The notes under the pieces are model-generated. The model was not told the origin of the DNA and did no database searches. It saw only the letters and a list, made by a program, of their open reading frames with translations. 64,000 bases of DNA, taken from Blasia pusilla (lineage: Eukaryota > Marchantiophyta > Marchantiopsida > Blasiales). The stretch spans positions 17,422,001 to 17,486,000 of the forward strand of contig CM114271.1 of assembly GCA_050084515.1 (NCBI GenBank). Reading direction: 5' to 3'. The position numbers were made by a program, and so were the translations under genes. This document shows positions 58,294 to 64,000 of this stretch, in pieces (position 1 is the first letter of the stretch; each line of letters begins with the position of its first letter).

Positions 58294-59314
58294 GTGGAGC
58301 AACAACACCAACTCAAAGCACAGTACCAAGAACAACAAGATTCACAAACTCAGCACCTCTTGGTCATGACTAATCATATGGGAGCAATGGTCAAGAAAGA
58401 CTCGACAACATATTGGTATATTGACTCTGGTGTATCAAATCACATGACCTCACAAGCTAAATGGTTCAGTAATATGAAGCCGATGAAAGATCCTACAATT
58501 TTGCTCACAAGAGATGATACTCAACATTATATTACGCATATTGATAAAGTTCTAATAGCATTAGATGGTCTTTGTTCTCCATATTCCTACCATTGCAAGA
58601 AACTTGATCTCGGTAGAAGAGATAGTAGAACAAGGTTATCAAGTTAAGTTTAACACATGTGGTTGTTTCATTGAAACAATGGATGACCAGACTACGATAG
58701 CCAAAAGAACTAAATCTGGCAAAATGTTCAAATTAGATGTTTCTATGTCACAGATTCAAACAGTAATGTATGGTCAAACAGGCCAACAAGTCACAGATCT
58801 AAATGTGTGGCATAAAAGAATTGGACATATGAATCTTCAAAGATTACAGAGTCTTTCATCATCTAATATAGTAATAGGGCTTCCTAAATTAGCGAGTCCT
58901 GTTAGGTTAGAGATATGTCGTGCTTGCCAATTTGGAAAATAAGCTAGATTTACTTTTCCAAAGCAACATAGAAGAGCATCCAAGATATTGGAATTGATCC
59001 ACAATGATATGTGGAAAATATCACAACATAACCTTAGTGGTTGCCAGTACTTTGTTTCATTTATTGATGACTTCTTTAGGTATATATGGATATACTTTCT
59101 GAAAGTCAAGTCAAAGATATTCTCAGTGTTCCAAACATTCAAAGTTCTAGTAGAGAAGCAAACTAGAGAACACATTATGAAATTGCGTTGTGATGGAGGA
59201 GGAGAATATCTTTCAACAGAGTTTGATGACTATTTACGTCAAAATGGCACCCAACGTCAAGTGACTTGCCGTTACACTCCACAACAAAATGGAGTGGCTA
59301 AGAGGAAGAATTGA
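58294..59314 (+). pseudogene. Copia protease and integrase remnant
   Basis: Protease: WYIDSGVSNHMTSQ (58410-58455, D-S-G, where the family usually has DSGAS). The gag-pre-integrase segment LNVWHKRIGHMNLQRL supplies the His pair and ICRACQFGK the Cys pair of the zinc site. Integrase core: LIHNDMW, FIDDFFRYIWIYFL, LRCDGGGEYLS and TPQQNGVAKRKN. Frameshifts fall near 58600, and a stop (TAA) near 58940 splits the zinc site from the core. Confidence 0.88.
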
Positions 59315-60850
59315 CATATTGCTGAGGCGGCACGAGCTATGTTGAATGAGAAGGACATGCTTAAGGTATATTGGGCACAGGCTATAGCGTGTGCAGTCTT
59401 CTTAATCAACCGAACTCCAACAGCATGAGTTCATGATAAGACTCCATTCGAAGTCTTCAAAGGAAGTAAACATGATTTTTTCTTCTTGAAAGTATTTGGT
59501 TGTAATTGGTATGCTCATGTTCCTTATGAAAGACTTTAAAAATTAGACCCCAAATCTGAAAGATGTATATTCATTGGCTACGCCGATGGAACTAAAGGAT
59601 ATAAGTGCTACATTCCATCCTCTAGGAAGCTTATTATTACTTGCGATATTTTCTTTGATGAGCTAAAGTCATGGTATGCTCCATCTGAGCTTATTCCACC
59701 TCTAAACTTGTCTGTTGAGGAAGAAAATATGACTGTACACGAACAAACATTGCCTTCAAATTCCCCAAGTACTAGTGTAGGATTAGGAGAGGTTATAGAT
59801 TCGGTAGTTAAATCTGTGAGTCCATGGACGGGAAGAATACGTATTCGATCTCTTGACACTAGTTAGAGCTCGAGTTAGGTGTCACATGCATCTACCTATA
59901 AACAACACCTTTATAGATCAAGTAGATTCACACATCCTGTTCATAGATTCATAAATAAAGGTTTCCTTGCGACACAACATGCATATATGATGACTACCCT
60001 TCAAGAATAGGAGCCGAGTTGTTTTGAAGAAGTTGCAAGTAAAGTAAAATGGCTTAAAGCTATGGAGGAAGAGCTTGCTCCATTAAGACATCAATAGATC
60101 TGGGAGCTAGTTGATATACCTTCCGGTAAGGAAGCTATTAGTTGCAAATGGATTTACAAAATCAAGTGCAAGCAAGATGATACAGTTAACAAATACAAAG
60201 TGAGATTGGTGGCTAAGGGCTATGCACAACAATATGGCATCGATTATGAGGAAATATTTAGCCCTGTTGCAAAGATGGCGACTACGAGAACAGTGGTTGT
60301 AGTTGCACTAAGTAAGAAGTGGAGATTATATTATATGGACGTCAAGAATGCCTTCTTGAATGGAGATGTATATGAGGAGTTATATATATATGACTCAACC
60401 AACTGGATATATATGAGCATCTTGAGTTTCCATTTCGCGTATGCAAGTTGAAGAAAGCTCTATACGAGTTCAAACAAGCTACAAGAGCTTGGTATGGCAA
60501 GATTAAATACGTCCTACAAGAGTTGGGTTTTAGGGCATGTGAACTGACTCCTCTTTATATGTCTTGAGAGGAAAAGATCATACGGTTGTCATTGTATTGT
60601 ATGTTGACGATCTTTTGATTACTGGGAGTACTGAGGATATGGTACAACAAGTCAAGCTAAAATTACTGTCAGAATTTGATATGAAGGACTTGGGAAAACT
60701 CAAGTACTTCCTTGGTGTTGAGTTTATCAAGGTTGGAGAGAGCATGTGCTTACTACAACGACAATATGCTCTTTACATGCATAAGAAGCGCAGTTATAAG
60801 TTGGGCTTCAAAGAAGCAACCTATATTTGCTTTATCTTCAACAAAGGCTA
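59315..60850 (+). pseudogene. Copia integrase end and reverse transcriptase remnant
   Basis: After a stop near 59315 come HIAEAARAMLNEKDM and INRTPTA (integrase end), then a stop-rich linker to about 60040. RT: KAISCKWIYKIK-like (EAISCKWIYKIKCK), VRLVAKGYAQQYGIDYEEIFSPV, YYMDVKNAFLNGDVYEELYI, a broken part, then VIVLYVDDLLITGS with the YVDD catalytic box intact. DLGKLKYFLGVEF follows. Confidence 0.88.
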
Positions 60851-61203
60851 AATACAGAGGAAGAATCAATGCAATATGTGAGGCTGTGTGGCTTCATCGA
60901 TTACTTGTTGATATTGGTGTTAGTAACTTAGGACCTAGTGTAATATATGCAGACAATATTAGTAGCATCAAACTTGCTAATAACCGTGTGTTTAATGCTC
61001 GTACAAAGCATGTTGAGGTGCGCTATCATTTTATCAGAGAGAAAGTGCTTGCAAGAGAAATTGATCTTATGTATATAGGTACAGATCAGCAAATTGTTGA
61101 CATCTTTACGAAGGCATTGTCTAGAGATAAGTTTGAGATGTTTAGAAACAATTTAGGCATTAGAGATATCGATATGAGTTTGAGGGAGATTATTGAAAAT
61201 TGA
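60760..61203 (+). pseudogene. Copia RNase H, fused to the RT by deletion
   Basis: The frame from 60712 passes from the RT thumb straight into SWASKKQPIFALSSTKAKYR. The family has roughly 150 residues between these parts, so an internal deletion of some 400-500 bases is likely. The motif is normally ALSSTEAEY; both acidic residues are Lys here. The rest (YADNISSIKLANN, HVEVRYHFIREKV, QIVDIFTKAL) is a well-kept copia C terminus ending at TGA 61201. Confidence 0.88.
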
Positions 61204-61503
61204 GTTATAGTCAAGCTCATGAGACACCTAAATTGCTACATTTGGTACTCGCACAAAGTAGGGAAGCTTAATCTTAGTTAGTCAGTTAAGCGTGATTATC
61301 TTAACTATGATTAGTTTATCATAGTTAGTCTAACTTGAGACTATGGTTAAGATGAGGGTTAGGGTTGCTTGTACATACCCTATATAATTGAGAAGGGGAC
61401 CAGCCTCCACTCATTCTCTCATTGCAAAATTTTGTTCTTCATGGTGGTGTATAAGTGTAAGAGCCGTTTCCCACCAGTTATGCTTCTTTAGCAATTTTCT
61501 ACA
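61194..61503 (+). repeat. Copia 3' LTR
   Basis: Starts TGAAAATTGAGTTATAG, ends TTTTCTACA. It carries the same TATA box (61381-61387). Its start overlaps the last codons of the RNase H frame. Confidence 0.9.
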
Positions 61504-61760
61504 AGGTATATCTCCTTGCCTCGCTCTAGCTCTCTCCATGGTAACCTATGCTCGTAAGTCATCTCTTATGCTTTTGAGGTTATGTAGGGGATCAAGGACC
61601 ATTTCACAAAATGGAAAGTCAACTCTACTCCTAATGGTAACTTACTCAAAATAATAATTTTCTCTATATAGCTCCAAATAAGCTGAAAAGAAGGGAAAAT
61701 ATGCTCTCTCAGATTATCCATAATATTAGTAGGTCATCCTCGACCTCTTGAGGCTGTCCT
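61504..61760. repeat. Dispersed repeat R2, copy 2, right part
   Basis: GTAAGTCATCTCTTATGC, AAAGTCAACTCTACTCCTAATGG and GCTCCAAATAAGC match the middle and right of 52916-53210, completing the copy split by the copia insertion. Confidence 0.6.
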
Positions 61761-61819
61761 CCAATATTCTCTAAGGCACTATATTATAAACTCGTTAGTC
61801 CATCCCAAAAGATGTGACA

Positions 61820-61990
61820 ATGGTCGTGTGCATACACATCGCTACACAACATACATCGTTGTCACCGAATACACACACAAACATACAAGATACCATACTA
61901 ACTCATGACATCTAAAAATCGAGACGTTCAAGTACCAAAATATCTCCAATCATTCCTCTAGTTGGTGGTTAGGTACCTCTAACTCTAGAT
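61820..61990 (-). repeat. Fragment related to the solo-LTR ends
   Basis: The segment CGTGTGCATACACATCGCTACACAACATACATCG (from 61825) nearly repeats the first bases of the inverted LTR at 17334-17368. A GGTTAGGTNCCT block follows and is also seen at about 29770. Confidence 0.55.
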
Positions 61991-62319
61991 AGCCATCTAT
62001 CCCTAACTATCATGACTCACATCTCTAGATCACTAAGAGCAAAAATATCATGTGCTTATGTAATCCCATCATTAGTCGCCTTCTTATCACCCATATCAAA
62101 GACATAAGTCTAGATCTTTGACTACCTATGGTAAAGATCGGCGCTCCGTCAAAGGTAAAGGTCCTAAAAATCCAAACTCTACGTATAACCTAAATCCATG
62201 ATTGACAACACATGCAACTGTGGAGTCAGAGTATTAAAGTATGTCCGGACCCGATCACATACCATATACCTAGCAACAAATTTTTCCCTTTAGTTTTCAT
62301 GCATTGCCATTGATATTAT
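61991..62319. other. Non-coding stretch
   Basis: No gene recognised. Confidence 0.4.
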
Positions 62320-62700
62320 ATATGGAGCAAGTTGTACGTCCGCAACAATAGAGCCCACCTTGCAAGCTTCCCTATAAGCTTGCTAGACTCCATCAACCAA
62401 TTAAGTGGTTGATGGAGATCCCCATAAAAAATGTTTCTATCATGTCTGGATATCCCTGACTCGTGCATAAAAGTGGAACATTCTCTATTGATGTGAGTTT
62501 TAGTACATCGTTTTTCCAAAGCCTTGATCCAAAAATTTTGACCATCCCCTCGCAAATGAATGAATAATCGATCGTCAAAAAAAGTGTCCATGAGATCGTG
62601 CATACGACCCAACATTCACCGCTGGTCATATCCATGACCACACTTGATGCACACTTGCCATCACTTATGCTTGAATCGCCTAATAATGGGACGTTCTCCA
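62320..62700 (-). pseudogene. Ty3/gypsy RNase H fragment
   Basis: On the minus strand, HQPLNWLMESSKLIGKLARWALLL (about 62410-62335) matches the DHQPLKWLM... motif of Ty3 RNase H. The sequence before it on this strand is open but not recognised, and the fragment ends within a few residues after the motif. Confidence 0.65.
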
Positions 62701-62715
62701 AAATGTAGGACTAGA

Positions 62716-62748
62716 ATATATATATATATATATATAGGTAGGTAGGTA
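62716..62748. repeat. Microsatellite (AT)n followed by (GGTA)3
   Basis: A 21-base AT run (62716-62736), then three GGTA units. Confidence 0.95.
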
Positions 62749-62749
62749 G

Positions 62750-63430
62750 TCTACACGTGTCAAAGAACTCGTAACATCTTGTAAAACATAGTTAACCTTG
62801 GGTTCTGAAGACCCTCTATTGGCTAAACAAATTGACCTTAACATGATCATTGCCATTTCCAAATAAATCATATCAATGTTATCCAGATTCTCCATCCCCA
62901 AAAAAAAAAAAAAAAAAAAATACATTATGATATCCCTTAACAATAGAAATTGAAAATAAATGAGGATACTATTGGAGTAGTCTTGACACATGGTGAAATG
63001 AGACTCTTTGTGCAATCTTATCTCCCTCAACGTACAAGTATTTTTGTAATCCCAATTCGACCTACAACAATATAGCCAATGTAGAACTAATCCCTCTAAA
63101 GAGATCTAGTACACGAACATCCTCCTCGGGATATTTCCACTTGATCCATGCAATGTCCTAGGCTATCATTGTCTCCACTCCTAGAGCATGTGGTACCTCT
63201 AATTGATCTCGCTCTAGAGCATAGGCTCGGTTGCAATCCTGCCTCACGAGCTTGTCTACGCTCCTCCGTAAGTTGATACTCGTCCCCCATAATATTAAAG
63301 AATTATTGCCAATAGGTGAAGTCACACTTGTCATTGCATGCCACCCCTTGAGACTAACCTCAACAAGAGTATCCTCTACATTGAGGAGTAATAAGAAGAG
63401 AGGAGGGAGCAGAGAGGAAGATATTTGCAA
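62750..63430 (-). pseudogene. Possible gypsy gag remnant
   Basis: Minus-strand frames contain MENLDNIDMIYLEMAMIMLR (about 62895-62836) and EERRQAREAGLQPS (about 63264-63223). They recall the Glu/Arg-rich helical gag of the gypsy type at 12380 and lie upstream, on the same strand, of the RNase H fragment. The match is faint; they may be unrelated. Confidence 0.3.
62900..62920 (+). repeat. Poly(A) run, 21 bases
   Basis: An uninterrupted A run. No retroposed gene was recognised upstream of it. Confidence 0.9.
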
Positions 63431-63556
63431 CTCCTAGGGCTCTATTGGTTTGAAGAGAGTTTTTGTCAAGTTGGAGGGAGGAAAATTTTGACGAGCACCC
63501 ATAGCAAGTTTTTTTTTTTGGTGGTGAAAAAAATGCAAAATTTTCACCTTTTCAAT

Positions 63557-63682
63557 GTAGCGGAATCCAACGGGTTGCTTTTTAGGAGACAAAGGGACCC
63601 ATCTAATTTCGAAGGGTTTCTTTTTAGGTATCAAAGCAACCCATTGGATTCTGACAAGTAGCTTTTTGTGCATCAAAGAAAA
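63557..63682. repeat. Three tandem units of 42 bases
   Basis: The anchor CTTTTTAGG or CTTTTTGTG stands at 63578, 63620 and 63662, followed each time by ATCAAAG or GACAAAG. As 42 is a multiple of three, both strands stay open through the repeat. Confidence 0.85.
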
Positions 63683-63689
63683 CATTTTT

Positions 63690-64000
63690 TTTTAAAATTA
63701 CATTAAAAAAAAACCCAACCCATGCTCCCCCTCTTCCCTCCAAAATTTTTTTTTTTGCAACCCATCAAAAATCTGATGGATTGCACCAAGTAACCTCTCT
63801 TCAAAAAAATCCCCAAAAAAATCACTCACTTCTTATCCATAATCTTCATGTTTTTTGATTTTTTTTCCTTTTTTTAAGAGAGATTCTCCTCTCTTCCTCT
63901 CTTTCTGCCAAAATAGCATCCCTCCTCTGATGGAGATTCCCCTCTAGTTAATCTCCACAATAAGCTACTATTTTTGTTGTCAACTCTCACAGTGAATCGT
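63690..64000. other. Homopolymer-rich non-coding end of the window
   Basis: Long A and T runs with C-rich spacers. No coding sequence or known element. Confidence 0.4.

Larger units (their letters stand above)
56597..61503 (+). mobile_element. Ty1/copia LTR retrotransposon, nearly full length but dead
   Basis: Two LTRs of about 310 bases (56597-56905 and 61194-61503), a primer-binding site directly after the first, and coding remnants in copia order (gag, protease, integrase, RT, RNase H). The order with integrase before RT defines copia. A purine-rich tract (GAGTTTGAGGGAGA, about 61177-61190) precedes the 3' LTR. A deletion fuses the RT end to RNase H, and many stops occur. No exact 5-base target duplication was found. 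Confidence 0.92.

Noticed and set aside
56592-61511. TATAT as a target duplication of the copia element
   Set aside because: The right-hand TATAT lies three bases away from the LTR end, so the match is not at the junction.
1-64000. CRISPR arrays, operons, riboswitches, bacterial promoters
   Set aside because: The window is plant nuclear DNA with spliced genes; no regular spacer arrays or operon-like gene runs exist.
1-64000. tRNA and rRNA genes
   Set aside because: No sequence with a full cloverleaf and both internal promoter boxes, and no rRNA core sequence, was recognised; a tRNAscan-type search would settle it.

Overview
The window is nuclear DNA of a land plant. All three host genes it carries (a DCAF4-type WD-repeat adaptor cut by the left edge, a MEMO1-family protein, and an AtEH1/Pan1-type EH-domain protein) are split by GT-AG introns. 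Most of the remaining DNA is decayed transposable elements: Ty3/gypsy, Ty1/copia, Helitron, LINE and small foldback elements. Introns run from about 120 to 1400 bases. From memory, the LINE reverse-transcriptase type and the gypsy pol type (ending in a PHD finger) resemble elements of non-seed plants, so I lean towards a moss, liverwort, lycophyte or fern. That is inference; the species cannot be fixed from the sequence.

Layout. 1-1384 (minus): 5' part of a DCAF4-like gene, pieced together from small exons. 2157-3082: two copies of a short repeat, one flanked by a 16-base direct repeat. 4904-5522: solo LTR with 4-base target duplication. 6153-7095: dispersed repeat, second copy at 55510-56490. 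9017-9793: coding-like block I do not recognise. 10450-11060: GC-rich tandem repeat of about 230 bases. 11521-12380: duplicated exon-like modules. 12380-16015: dead Ty3/gypsy pol ending in a PHD finger. 17060-21300: decayed autonomous Helitron (Rep HUH plus Pif1-like helicase), split at 17330-17949 by a second, inverted copy of the same solo LTR. 21721-26096: intact eight-exon MEMO1-family gene. 26097-31653: non-coding. 31667-33478: 5'-truncated LINE with a 13-base target duplication. 38543-46392: intact fourteen-exon EH-domain gene. 47242-50080: several inverted-repeat structures. 53590-54790: chromovirus integrase and chromodomain remnant. 56597-61503: Ty1/copia element with both LTRs and a primer-binding site, inserted in an older repeat. 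62320-63430 (minus): gypsy remnants.

The intact host genes have unrelated general cell roles: CUL4-DDB1 ubiquitin-ligase adaptor, MEMO family redox/metal protein, and endocytic TPLATE-complex subunit. They are not an operon or a cluster. For MEMO1 and EH1 the exon models keep phase across every junction and end at a stop (290 and 1074 residues), so I regard them as functional. Every transposon coding region has stops, frameshifts or deletions. The clearest history is the LTR inserted in the Helitron: removing it with one copy of its 4-base duplication restores the Helitron reading frame. The most unusual protein architecture is the PHD finger at the end of the gypsy pol.
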